NCBI RefSeq assembly: GCF_009295825.1
Contig: NZ_WHKF01000002.1
Span: forward strand, 186,001-250,000
Origin: Marinifilum sp. N1E240
GTDB lineage: Bacteria > Bacteroidota > Bacteroidia > Bacteroidales > Marinifilaceae
Length of the DNA stretch: 64,000 nucleotides
Direction of reading: 5' to 3'
Shown here piece by piece: positions 54,466 to 63,189 of the stretch. Position numbers and translations under genes: made by a program. Every line of letters begins with the position of its first letter. Position 1 is the first letter of the stretch. The notes beneath the pieces were generated by a model. That model was not told where the DNA came from. It did not search any database and saw nothing but the letters and a program-made list of their open reading frames with translations.

Positions 54466-54888
54466 ATGAATTTTTATAAAATAATATTAATGATATGTCT
54501 TTTTGCACTGCTAAAGCCTTTTAGTGTATGTGCTCAAGACTTTGTATATACTCCTATTAATTCTAATTTTGGAGGTAACATATACAATTACAATTGGTTG
54601 ATCAATTCAGCGAATCAACAAAATAAAATTGAAGATCCAACAGCCGAAGATGGGTATCAAACAGATCCGTTAGATGATTTTCAAGACAATCTTAACAGGC
54701 AAATTTTAAATCAACTATCAAGTCAGTTGGTAAATCAAATTTTCGGAGAAGGAGGCGATTTAGAAACTGGAACTTATAATTTGGGTAGTTATCAGGTAGA
54801 TATTTATGAAGATGCTAGTGGTGTAACTGTCAATATTCAAGATATCACAAATGGCAATTATACAAATGTCGTCATCCCAAGCTATTAA
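54466..54888 (+). CDS. csgF: Curli assembly factor CsgF
   Basis: A 140-residue protein with a signal peptide ending VCAQ. The conserved mature N-terminus DFVYTPINSNFGGNIYNYNW, followed by LINSANQQN, is the CsgF signature; in E. coli this part inserts into the CsgG channel and positions the curlin nucleator. The middle is Gln/Asn-rich (FQDNLNRQILNQLSSQLVNQ), and the end has GTYNLGSYQVDIYEDASGV. It lies between csgE and csgG in the usual order. Confidence 0.92.
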   Translation: MNFYKIILMICLFALLKPFSVCAQDFVYTPINSNFGGNIYNYNWLINSANQQNKIEDPTAEDGYQTDPLDDFQDNLNRQILNQLSSQLVNQIFGEGGDLETGTYNLGSYQVDIYEDASGVTVNIQDITNGNYTNVVIPSY

Positions 54889-54919
54889 TTACTCATATCA
54901 CTAATTTAAGCCTCTCTAC

Positions 54920-56374
54920 ATGAATAAAATTTTACCACTATACCTCTTACTACTTATATTAATCAGTGGTTGTGTTCCTTATTTTAATCAGCCTATAACA
55001 GAACAAAGAGCTGAAATTGGTGCTGAAACCCCTGCTAGAAAAAATTTGGTTGGATTACCAGAGCCTCGGGAAAAAATTGTTGCGGCTGTTTATAAGTTTC
55101 GTGATCAAACGGGTCAATATAAACCTTCAGAAACTGGTGCTAACTGGTCAACTGCAGTTACTCAGGGAACTACGTCTATTTTATTAAAGGCTATAGAAGA
55201 ATCAGGTTGGTTCATACCAATTGAACGTGAAGGGTTGTCTAATCTTTTAAATGAGCGTAAAATTATTAGATCGAGCCGTGCAAATTATGCTGGTCAGGAT
55301 AGTAAACAACAATTACTTCCACCGCTGTTATTTGCGGGAATTGTTCTGGAAGGTGGAGTTATTAGCTACGATGCTAATGTAATTACTGGTGGTGCTGGTT
55401 TAATGTATTTTTCGGCTGGTGGATCGGGTCAGTATAGACAAGACAGAGTTACTGTTTATTTAAGAGCCATTTCAACTAGTAATGGGCGTATTTTAAAAAC
55501 GGTCTATACTTCTAAAATGATTCTTTCTCAAAAATTGGATGCAAGTATTTTTAGATACGTGAAATTTAAGAGATTATTAGAGGCTGAAACTGGTTTTACC
55601 TATAATGAACCTTCCGAAATGGCTGTTAAGGAGGCTATAGAAAAGGCAGTAGAGTCTTTAATTATTGAAGGTGTTATCGAAGGTCTCTGGGATCTTAAGA
55701 ATCCAGAAGATGTTAATACGGATGTTATAACGAATTACGTTGAAGAAAAAGAAGACAATCAGGAATCCGATTTCTTCGATCAGTTAATTACTAAACGCCG
55801 TCGTAAATTTGGTTTAGGTTTTAATACCGGAGCTTGGCTTTATATGGGAGATTACAGTCATACTGAGATGGAAGTAATGGGAGGAGCATCCTTATTATAC
55901 GATTCGCAATCGTTTATGCAATATTCTCTTAATTTGAGTAGAGGAGATTTGGCAACTACACAACACTTTCAACGTACATATAATTCCTTGGATTTTACAG
56001 CAAAATATAGATTGTTACCTTATAAAGATTGGACTCCGTATCTCGAAGGAGGAGTTGGTCTATTCTCACAGCATGATAAATCATCCTATACTATTGATCT
56101 TTCTAATAAGATACATACACAAGCATTGTATGGTGCAGGAGTTGAATTTTTATTGAACGATCGTTTTGGTTTGAATTTCTCAATTCTCAATCATTATATT
56201 TTTAGTGATGAAATTGATGGATTGAAACAAGGAAACTTTAACGATTACTTTTGGGAAGGGAAAATTGGAATAAATTTCTATTTCGATAAACTATGGGATA
56301 GAAGTAAGAAAAAGAAAAACAGGAAAGAAAAGATAAGGAAAAAATCAAAGAAAGATTCTACGTCTACTAAATAA
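54920..56374 (+). CDS. csgG: Curli secretion channel CsgG with C-terminal barrel-like extension
   Basis: A 484-residue lipoprotein (lipobox SGC, Cys18). Residues about 20-265 match CsgG: GLPEPREKIVAAVYKFRDQT, SWSTAVTQG-like NWSTAVTQGTTSILLKAI, GWFIPIEREGLSNLLNERKI, LLFAGIVLEGGVISYDANV and QDRVTVYLRAISTSNGRI. E. coli CsgG is 277 residues with its signal. The extra 200 residues after a charged linker (about 270-295) contain repeated strands ending in aromatic residues (GLGFNTGAWLYMGDYSH, LDFTAKYRLLPYKDWTPYLE), like a small outer-membrane barrel. The very end is basic. It forms the outer-membrane pore for curlin export. Confidence 0.92.
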   Translation: MNKILPLYLLLLILISGCVPYFNQPITEQRAEIGAETPARKNLVGLPEPREKIVAAVYKFRDQTGQYKPSETGANWSTAVTQGTTSILLKAIEESGWFIPIEREGLSNLLNERKIIRSSRANYAGQDSKQQLLPPLLFAGIVLEGGVISYDANVITGGAGLMYFSAGGSGQYRQDRVTVYLRAISTSNGRILKTVYTSKMILSQKLDASIFRYVKFKRLLEAETGFTYNEPSEMAVKEAIEKAVESLIIEGVIEGLWDLKNPEDVNTDVITNYVEEKEDNQESDFFDQLITKRRRKFGLGFNTGAWLYMGDYSHTEMEVMGGASLLYDSQSFMQYSLNLSRGDLATTQHFQRTYNSLDFTAKYRLLPYKDWTPYLEGGVGLFSQHDKSSYTIDLSNKIHTQALYGAGVEFLLNDRFGLNFSILNHYIFSDEIDGLKQGNFNDYFWEGKIGINFYFDKLWDRSKKKKNRKEKIRKKSKKDSTSTK

Positions 56375-56391
56375 AATATTAACAAGATATG

Positions 56392-56424
56392 AACAGGTCG
56401 AATGCGAATTCGACCTGTTTTTTT
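56392..56424 (+). terminator. Terminator of the csgEFG operon
   Basis: An 11-bp stem (AACAGGTCGAA at 56392-56402 with TTCGACCTGTT at 56409-56419) followed by a T run, 18 bp after csgG. The rest of the gap to 56739 holds no gene and must carry the curlin promoter. Confidence 0.9.
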
Positions 56425-56711
56425 ATACCTGTAATTTATAGAGGATTTTGAGTGGTAAGAGTAGCAAATAAGCAGTTTCAAGCCTTTTGTTTAATTATAA
56501 TTAAATATTAGTCAGTCATTTATAAGCTTTGCTTATTTTGATCAAGAACTTTAATTTATTCATCAGTTAAAATTAAAGTTTAATGTAATCTAACCTTTTA
56601 TTTCGGAATGATCTCTTTAAATTAGGTATTGAATTCAAAACATAAATCATCAAATCGTAATTGCACAGTACACTAAATTAGTAAAAACAAATTGTCAGGG
56701 CAACCTGATTT

Positions 56712-56725
56712 ATTCACTTTAAACC
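56712..56725 (+). promoter_or_regulatory. Shared leader motif, copy 2 (before the first curlin gene)
   Basis: ATTCACTTTAAACC, ending 14 nt before the ATG at 56740. One base shorter than the copies at 47441 and 58697. Confidence 0.5.
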
Positions 56726-56739
56726 AAAAAATTCAAACC

Positions 56740-58380
56740 ATGAAAAAGATTTTATTTGTCTTTTTGACAGTTTTACTTACAGGAGCGGTTTCTTTCGCTC
56801 AAGTTAACCAATCAAGTGTGAATCAAATGGGAGTTGATAACTCTTCTTTAGTAACGCAAGTTGGTGTATTTAATATTAACGACATTTACCAGGATGGTTA
56901 TATGAACGAAGCTGAAGTTGACCAGCTTGGTTTCTTTAATGTATCCTTATTAGAACAAATTGGGGAAGGAAATGGATATTTTGCTACTCAGGTAATGTCG
57001 AATTTCTCTACAGCTCTTCAATTAGGTTGGAATAATCTAGCGGTAGTTGATCAGTTAGGAATGAACTCTTCTTATATTACTCAATTTTTTGGGGAAGATA
57101 ATGAGGCATATGTGACTCAAAGAGGTTTCTTTAATACATCTGATATTGACCAGTGGTTTAGTTATGCTGAAATTGCGGATGTATTCCAATATGGAATGTT
57201 TAATATGGCAAAAATCACTCAGTTTGGTGGTATGTACGATGAGGCAGTAGTTAGCCAGTATGGTATTGGTAATTACGCTAATATTCTTCAAGAAGGTACT
57301 TTTGCTAATTATGCACTTGTAGATCAAATGGGTGAATCAAATTATGCATTTGTTGATCAATGGCTAGGAGCTTTTAATTCTGTAGAGATTGATCAGTACG
57401 GATATATGAATGGTGCTTATGCAGATCAGTGGGGTGGAGAATCAAATCTAGCTCTTATTAGCCAAAAAGGAATGTATAATTTCGCTTCTACTTTCCAATT
57501 AGGTGGATGGTTGAATGGTATTTCAGTTAATCAAATGGGTAAAGGTAACGAAGCTTATGCTACTCAATATTTTGGTGATTTGAATACAACTATGATTGCA
57601 CAAAGAGGAAAGCGTAATTTAGCTGTTACTACTCAAGAAGGTGGTTTTGGTAACCTTATTGATGTGAAACAAAGAGGTAAAGAGAATATTGCTTCTGTTT
57701 ATCAACTTGAAGGTGCATTAAATTGGGCTTTTGTGAATCAAAGAGGAAAATATAACTATGCTGAGATTGATCAAATTGGTGGATTCTGGAATACAGCAGA
57801 CGTATACCAAAGAGGTAAAGGTAACGATGCTTGGGTAACTCAATTAGGTGGTGATTTTAACACTGCAGAAGTTGAGCAGTATGGTAAGAAGAATGATGCA
57901 ACAATAACTCAAGTTGATGGTGCATTTACTAACGCTTATATTGGTCAGGACGGTAAATTTAATGATGCTGAAATTTATCAAGAAGATAACTTTGGATCTT
58001 ATGCAGGTATTGCACAAATTGGTGAAGGTAATGACGCCTATATTGAGCAATTTGATAATGCATTCACATTTGCTGGTATTATTCAAATTGGTGATGATAA
58101 TGCAGCTGCAATTGGACAATATGATTCAGATGATAGTTATGCTTTAATTCAGCAATCAGGTAACAATAATGTTGCTTGGTCAGTTCAGGCTGATGGTGAA
58201 AACAATGTTGCATTAACTACTCAATTAGGAGCATACAACTACTCAGCTACTTTACAAGTTGGAAGTAACAATTACGTTGATGTTTATCAGAACGGATTTG
58301 GACATGGTTCAACAGTTACTCAGTTTGGTAACGGGAACTCTGCTGTTGTAAGTCAATATAATGCAGGAATGACTCCATAA
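56740..58380 (+). CDS. Giant curlin-repeat amyloid protein 1
   Basis: A 546-residue secreted protein from the ATG at 56740 (signal peptide MKKILFVFLTVLLTGAVSFA). Almost the whole mature part is curlin half-repeats of 11-12 residues, pattern A-x-V-x-Q-x-G-x-x-N, for example AEVDQLGFFNV and ASVYQLEGALN. I count about 46, or roughly 23 full repeats, where E. coli CsgA has five. In the middle, 11-residue units with QRGKxN alternate with 12-residue units with QLGGxFN. The C-terminal third is rich in Asp. It is the probable amyloid fibre subunit exported by CsgG. It is not certain which of the two curlins nucleates. Confidence 0.93.
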   Translation: MKKILFVFLTVLLTGAVSFAQVNQSSVNQMGVDNSSLVTQVGVFNINDIYQDGYMNEAEVDQLGFFNVSLLEQIGEGNGYFATQVMSNFSTALQLGWNNLAVVDQLGMNSSYITQFFGEDNEAYVTQRGFFNTSDIDQWFSYAEIADVFQYGMFNMAKITQFGGMYDEAVVSQYGIGNYANILQEGTFANYALVDQMGESNYAFVDQWLGAFNSVEIDQYGYMNGAYADQWGGESNLALISQKGMYNFASTFQLGGWLNGISVNQMGKGNEAYATQYFGDLNTTMIAQRGKRNLAVTTQEGGFGNLIDVKQRGKENIASVYQLEGALNWAFVNQRGKYNYAEIDQIGGFWNTADVYQRGKGNDAWVTQLGGDFNTAEVEQYGKKNDATITQVDGAFTNAYIGQDGKFNDAEIYQEDNFGSYAGIAQIGEGNDAYIEQFDNAFTFAGIIQIGDDNAAAIGQYDSDDSYALIQQSGNNNVAWSVQADGENNVALTTQLGAYNYSATLQVGSNNYVDVYQNGFGHGSTVTQFGNGNSAVVSQYNAGMTP

Positions 58381-58416
58381 TTTATGAATTGATTTGATTG
58401 ATTTATAATATTAATT

Positions 58417-58451
58417 ACCGCCAAATTGCTGGAATACCGCAATTTGGCGGT
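58417..58451 (+). terminator. Hairpin terminator after curlin 1
   Basis: A 13-bp perfect stem (58417-58429 with 58439-58451), followed by TCTTTT, 37 bp after the stop. The remaining 275 bp to the next gene hold no other gene and include the promoter and leader of curlin 2. Confidence 0.85.
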
Positions 58452-58696
58452 TCTTTTACATAGGTGAATTAAATACAATCAAATCATTTGTTTAAGTTTC
58501 CTTATTCTTTTTTAGATTCTATAAGAATTAGCTTCAAAAGAATATAGGTTAATCAATGCTTATTCAGGGTTCATGTAAAAATACGTGAATTTGGAAAGGT
58601 TTTTTCTTAATTTAGATAAAAGGATTTAATACAGGCTTTAGGTCGATATTAAATTTTCTCAGAGCTCTTTTACACTTTAATTAAGATTTTATTTCA

Positions 58697-58711
58697 ATTC
58701 ACTTTAAAACC
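58697..58711 (+). promoter_or_regulatory. Shared leader motif, copy 3 (before the second curlin gene)
   Basis: ATTCACTTTAAAACC, ending 16 nt before the ATG at 58728; identical to the copy at 47441-47455. Confidence 0.5.
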
Positions 58712-58727
58712 TTAAAAAAAATCAACC

Positions 58728-60566
58728 ATGAAAAAATTATTATTTCTAATAGTTGCCGTAGTATTTGCAGCATCATCTGCATTTGCTCAGGTAAACTATT
58801 CAACAGTAGACCAATTGGGTTGGGCAAATAATGCTAACGTAACCCAAGTGGGATGGTTCAACATGAGTGATGTTGACCAAATAGGATTAGCAAATGGAGC
58901 AACCGTTGATCAATTGGGATTTGCTAATATTTCGTATGTCGATCAATTATTTGTTGGTAATAATGCCAACGTTACTCAAGCTGGAATTTTGAATGTATCT
59001 TATGTAGATCAGGTAGGATTCTTTAATTCAGCTGTTGTTGATCAGATGGGATTGCATAACATTTCCAGAGTATTACAACTTGGACTTGGGAATAGTGCAA
59101 TGGTTGATCAGGATGGTTTATTTAATATGTCTCATGTGAATCAATTTTTAGCTGGTAATTCAGCTACAGTTTCTCAATGGGGAGTATTAAATGTATCATA
59201 TGTTGATCAATTGGGATTTTTTAATTCTGCTTTTGTAAGCCAAGCAGGACTTCATAATATTGCACGTACTCTACAAATGGGTGCATGGAATATGGCTGCT
59301 ACGGCTCAGTTGGGTTTCTTTAACATGTCCTCTATTACTCAGTATGATTTCTTAAATTATGCAACGGTAATGCAAATGGGATTAGCTAACTATTCAACTG
59401 TATTACAAGCGAACCATAACAATATTGCTATGGTAAATCAAATGGGACGTTACAATTCAAGTGATGTACTTCAGTTAGGAGCTTTAAGTTCTGCATCAGT
59501 ATACCAAATGGGAAGATGGAACTCAGCTACAATTACTCAGATTTTACCTATTTTCACATCTGCTGACATCATACAACATGGTCGTGCAAATCGTGCAAGT
59601 ATTTACCAAAGAAGAGGTGCAAATAATTCTGCATTTATCAATCAATGGGGATTAAGAAATAATGCGAGAGCTACTCAATTGGGTGGTCAATTTAACAATG
59701 CAACTATTTCTCAATTGTATGCATTCAATAGAGCTAATACAATGCAGATTGGTGGATTTAGTAATGTTGCGAACATTCACCAAAATGGTATTTGGAATAT
59801 GGCATCAACTTTCCAAAGAGGTGGCGTAGATAATGAAGCGTTTATCATGCAAAATGGTCGTGCGAATCGTGCACGTACAGTACAAATTGGTGGAGACCAC
59901 AATGTATCCAGAACAAATCAAATAGGTACTCGTAATTATGCTTTTGTTGAGCAAATTTTTGAATCAGGTGGTGATGTTGAAGTATTCCAAAAAGGTGATT
60001 TGCACTTTGCTGATGTAACTCAGAAGTTTGGTACAAAAGATAAAGCTACAGTTAAACAATTTGGAGATCGTCAAACTGCATATATTTCGCAATTGTACGG
60101 AACTAAGAATAAAGCAAAGATCACTCAAAAAGATCATGGAAATACTGCTATTATCGACCAGTTAGGTGGTAAGAAAAATAAAGCTGATATTTTCCAAAAA
60201 GGGGAACACAATTTCTCATTTGTAGGTCAGTTTGGTGGCAAGAAATCAGAAGCATTTGTTGAGCAAAGAGGTGATGACAATAGAGGTTGGGTATTCCAAT
60301 TTGATCAAGAAGAAAGTTTGGCTGATATCATGCAGAATGGTGATGACAACGTTGCAGTAATTGCACAAATGGATGGTGCAAGAAATGTAGCTACAATTAT
60401 TCAAACAGGTGATGACAATACAGGTTTAACTTATCAGTTTGGTGATGATAATTCATCATTACTACACCAAATTGGTAACGATCACTTTGGTCAAGTTATT
60501 CAAAATGGTGCAAGTAACTTCGCTGTAACACAGCAAGGAAATGCAGGTGTTGTATTTGGACCATGA
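58728..60566 (+). CDS. Giant curlin-repeat amyloid protein 2
   Basis: A 612-residue secreted protein with signal peptide MKKLLFLIVAVVFAASSAFA. The mature part is about 50 curlin half-repeats of 11-12 residues (STVDQLGWANN, ANVTQVGWFNM, SDVDQIGLANG). The first two-thirds are hydrophobic and nearly uncharged, with phased Gln and Asn. From about residue 390 the exposed positions become rich in Lys, Asp and Glu (ADVTQKFGTKDK, AKITQKDHGNT). It should form cross-beta fibres via CsgG. It has its own leader and terminator, so it is expressed separately from curlin 1. Confidence 0.93.
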   Translation: MKKLLFLIVAVVFAASSAFAQVNYSTVDQLGWANNANVTQVGWFNMSDVDQIGLANGATVDQLGFANISYVDQLFVGNNANVTQAGILNVSYVDQVGFFNSAVVDQMGLHNISRVLQLGLGNSAMVDQDGLFNMSHVNQFLAGNSATVSQWGVLNVSYVDQLGFFNSAFVSQAGLHNIARTLQMGAWNMAATAQLGFFNMSSITQYDFLNYATVMQMGLANYSTVLQANHNNIAMVNQMGRYNSSDVLQLGALSSASVYQMGRWNSATITQILPIFTSADIIQHGRANRASIYQRRGANNSAFINQWGLRNNARATQLGGQFNNATISQLYAFNRANTMQIGGFSNVANIHQNGIWNMASTFQRGGVDNEAFIMQNGRANRARTVQIGGDHNVSRTNQIGTRNYAFVEQIFESGGDVEVFQKGDLHFADVTQKFGTKDKATVKQFGDRQTAYISQLYGTKNKAKITQKDHGNTAIIDQLGGKKNKADIFQKGEHNFSFVGQFGGKKSEAFVEQRGDDNRGWVFQFDQEESLADIMQNGDDNVAVIAQMDGARNVATIIQTGDDNTGLTYQFGDDNSSLLHQIGNDHFGQVIQNGASNFAVTQQGNAGVVFGP

Positions 60567-60589
60567 TTTTAAGAAATTATCAGAAAATT

Positions 60590-60617
60590 AATTCCCGCAT
60601 TATGCGGGAATTTTTTA
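60590..60617 (+). terminator. Terminator after curlin 2
   Basis: A 10-bp stem (60590-60599 with 60603-60612) with a 3-nt loop and a T run, 24 bp after the stop. Confidence 0.9.
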
Positions 60618-60814
60618 CTGATTCAGTCATCACAAAATCACTCTTGTCTTCTATTTGAGAATACATTTGTTTTGTTCTGTTCTTTTGTTTTTCTAGTAAA
60701 GTTATTAGGCAAAATTATAATATAGAAGACCAACTTCTTAGACATTTGAATTAGTTCGATCAATTTGCCATAAAAGTGTTGGATTTATTATTTGATACTA
60801 TATTTTCAAAATGA

Positions 60815-61105
60815 GATTTATCCTTTTGGAAAACGGCAATTATCCAACAGGTTGGTGTTGAGAACATTTTTAAAGGTGATGCGGGTGTTTGTAATTATTT
60901 GTTTGGCGTAATATCCAAAAATGATTCACATTCTGATTATCTGTTAAGTGCAACCAACATTTCCTCTAGCGTTCGCTATTATGGCGATAACAATTCATTG
61001 CAACAAGAAGTTATTGGGAATAATAAGAGCTTTGAAATTATACACGTTGGAAACGATAACGAACGATATCAAATTGATACTGGATTTTTTGCCTTAAGAT
61101 ATTAA
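60815..61105 (+). pseudogene. Remnant or frameshifted small curlin-like gene
   Basis: An open frame of 96 codons plus stop has no usable start: the only start-like codon is a TTG at 60899, and an in-frame TGA lies at 60812-60814. It contains curlin-like pieces: AIIQQVGVENI (before the TTG), SLQQEVIGNN and EIIHVGNDN. An ATG at 60811 (MRFILLENG) is in another frame and would need a frameshift near the TTTT run at about 60824. It looks like a broken minor-curlin or nucleator gene. A terminator follows, so it was once a transcription unit. Confidence 0.5.
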
Positions 61106-61179
61106 TTATCTCAAGTTGAAAATGGTATAAATATTATAATAAAAAGTGGTTTGTGAATACAGAACAGGTTTAAATTGTT

Positions 61180-61208
61180 AGGGATGTCTGAAAGGACATC
61201 CCTTTTTA
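61180..61208 (+). terminator. Rho-independent terminator after the curlin remnant
   Basis: A 9-bp stem (61180-61188 with 61195-61203), loop TGAAAG, then a T run, 75 bp after the remnant stop. Confidence 0.9.
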
Positions 61209-61557
61209 TTTTAATATATTTTATAGAAATTAAAATAAATTTTAAACTATTTATAATATTTTAACGAATTATATGTTGATTTTAAGTTAACTATTAGATA
61301 CATTTAATATGTGTTAATTAGAACACTAAGAACAAATAGAATTTATTTAATGGTTTTTATAAGATATTAGAAGAAAACTAATTTTAGCAACTAAATCCCT
61401 AAGGAAATTATAAGCTAATAAATATATGGAGTTTTGTTACTGCATTTAATTTATTAACAAATGAGTTTATCACTATATGAAGTTAATTGCTCAATATTTG
61501 GTTGTTTTCCATGGAGATAATCAGTAAATTAAGAAAAATTAAAATAGCTACTGGAAT
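61209..61557. other. AT-rich gap before the TolB-like lipoprotein gene
   Basis: About 350 bp, very AT-rich, with no open frame of note. It must hold the promoter of the next gene; I see no -7 element with a matching -33. Confidence 0.4.
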
Positions 61558-63081
61558 ATGAAGAAATTCTACACACTCTTTAGGCTTATGCTGGTTTGTG
61601 CATTGCCAATTTTTTTATCCTCTTGCAATGAGAGTACCGTCGACCCCGAATTATTTGGCTCAATTAGTGGTACAGTTAAAACATCAGTTGGTGGTTTGCC
61701 GCTTGAGGGTGTTACAATTACAACAAGCCCTGGTACAGAATCGAAGACAACAGATGTTGATGGGAATTTTGATATAGGTGATGTTCCCGTTGGAGATTAT
61801 TCCGTCACAGCTAAAAAAGAAGATTATTCATCGGAAAATATCAATATCAGTGTTCGTGAAAATAAGGAAGTAGTTATGGATATTGTGATGCAGGTTGCGC
61901 CACCAGATTCAGAAGCTCCAGATGAACCTATTTATTCTTCTCCTGAAGATAAAAAGGAGGATGAACAAACCACAGTGAAATTGGTCTGGAATAATGGAGA
62001 AACTGAAGTTGGAGATACCTTAAGATTTGATGTGATCTTATTTGAAGGATCTGATGATTTTGTAGGAACGAAAGTCGCTTCTAATATTTTAGATACAACA
62101 TTCACTGTAACTAATTTGAAATTCGAAACCTCTTATGAATGGAGAATTGTAGCTCGAAATAAGAGTTTAGATGAAACAGAGGGTAGATTATGGAAATTTA
62201 AGACAGAAGATTTTCCCTTAAATGGTTATTTATTTGTAAAAGATAGCTTGGATAGTCGTGATATTTATTCATGGGATTTACAGGAAAATCATTTGATTCG
62301 TTTAACCAATCAGGGTGGAAGTGAGGTGCAACCTAGAATATCTCCAAATGAGAAAAGTATTGCTTATTCTTCTAACGAATCAGGAGTATATCAGATATAT
62401 ACAATGGATACGAAAGGAGAGAATGTAACACAGGTCACGAGTCAGCCCATCGCAGGATATCATAACGATGGTATTGGTTATACTTGGTCTCCAGATGGAG
62501 ATCAATTACTTTATGGACATTATGGAGATTTATATTCCATAAACTATAATGGAACTGGAGAATCAAAAATTGCTGACGCTCCTGTTGGGCGTCATTTTAA
62601 GCAATGTGATTGGAGTGACCATTTTAATTATTCCACACAAGAAAAAATTGCTGTTTTAACTCAAGGTGAGATGCCATATGATAATGAAATTTATTTAATG
62701 GATCCTGATGGCTCTAATATGTTCTTATTGGTTGATAATTTAGAGGGAACTTTATCAAGTCCACATTTTTCGCCCGATGGTAGTAAGATAATTTTTTCAC
62801 TTGACAGTTTGTACGAAGATGATAACGGGAGACAGTTGGATGCAAAAATTTATAGTATTAATGTGGACGGAACCAACTTAACTAATCTGACCGGAACGAA
62901 TAAAACTGCTGGAACGAATGATTTGCAGGCAAGATATTCAGAAACTGGAGGCAAAATTATTTTTATGAATGTTGCTAATGATGGAGAAGGAGTAAAATCG
63001 GTATGGGCTATGGATACCGATGGAAGTAATAGAGAGAAATTAATACATAATGGAGAAATGCCAGATTGGTATAATCCTTAA
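61558..63081 (+). CDS. Lipoprotein with carboxypeptidase-like, Fn3-like and TolB-like propeller domains
   Basis: A 507-residue lipoprotein (lipobox LSSC, Cys23). Residues about 35-120 are a carboxypeptidase-regulatory-like beta-sandwich (ISGTVKTSVGGLPLEGVTI, TTDVDGNFDIGDVPVGDYSV). Residues about 125-220 look like a fibronectin-III-type domain ending SYEWRIVARNKS. Residues about 225-505 are PD40/TolB-like propeller blades: QPRISPNEKSIAYSSNESG, YTWSPDGDQLLYG, SPHFSPDGSKIIFSL and YSETGGKIIFMN. It is probably surface- or periplasm-anchored and binds protein or glycan. It is the last gene of the surface island; a direct tie to curli is not shown. Confidence 0.88.
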   Translation: MKKFYTLFRLMLVCALPIFLSSCNESTVDPELFGSISGTVKTSVGGLPLEGVTITTSPGTESKTTDVDGNFDIGDVPVGDYSVTAKKEDYSSENINISVRENKEVVMDIVMQVAPPDSEAPDEPIYSSPEDKKEDEQTTVKLVWNNGETEVGDTLRFDVILFEGSDDFVGTKVASNILDTTFTVTNLKFETSYEWRIVARNKSLDETEGRLWKFKTEDFPLNGYLFVKDSLDSRDIYSWDLQENHLIRLTNQGGSEVQPRISPNEKSIAYSSNESGVYQIYTMDTKGENVTQVTSQPIAGYHNDGIGYTWSPDGDQLLYGHYGDLYSINYNGTGESKIADAPVGRHFKQCDWSDHFNYSTQEKIAVLTQGEMPYDNEIYLMDPDGSNMFLLVDNLEGTLSSPHFSPDGSKIIFSLDSLYEDDNGRQLDAKIYSINVDGTNLTNLTGTNKTAGTNDLQARYSETGGKIIFMNVANDGEGVKSVWAMDTDGSNREKLIHNGEMPDWYNP

Positions 63082-63104
63082 GTTGTAAATACCATTAAAG
63101 AAGC

Positions 63105-63134
63105 AAGCATCTGTTTTGAACAGGTGCTTTTTTG
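63105..63134 (+). terminator. Rho-independent terminator after the TolB-like gene
   Basis: AAGCATCTGTT (63105-63115) pairs with AACAGGTGCTT (63119-63129) with one G-T pair, then a T run. Confidence 0.8.
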
Positions 63135-63145
63135 TTGATATAAAA

Positions 63146-63171
63146 AAAGCTCTCCATAATTGGAGAGCTTT
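63146..63171 (-). terminator. Rho-independent terminator after rplS
   Basis: An 11-bp stem (AAAGCTCTCCA at 63146-63156 with TGGAGAGCTTT at 63161-63171); on the minus strand a T run follows. Confidence 0.85.
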
Positions 63172-63189
63172 GATATTTTTTTGTAAGAC

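Noticed and set aside
56740-60566. Tandem DNA repeats as satellite or CRISPR
   Set aside because: The periodicity is at protein level (11-12 residues) with variable codons; these are coding curlin repeats.
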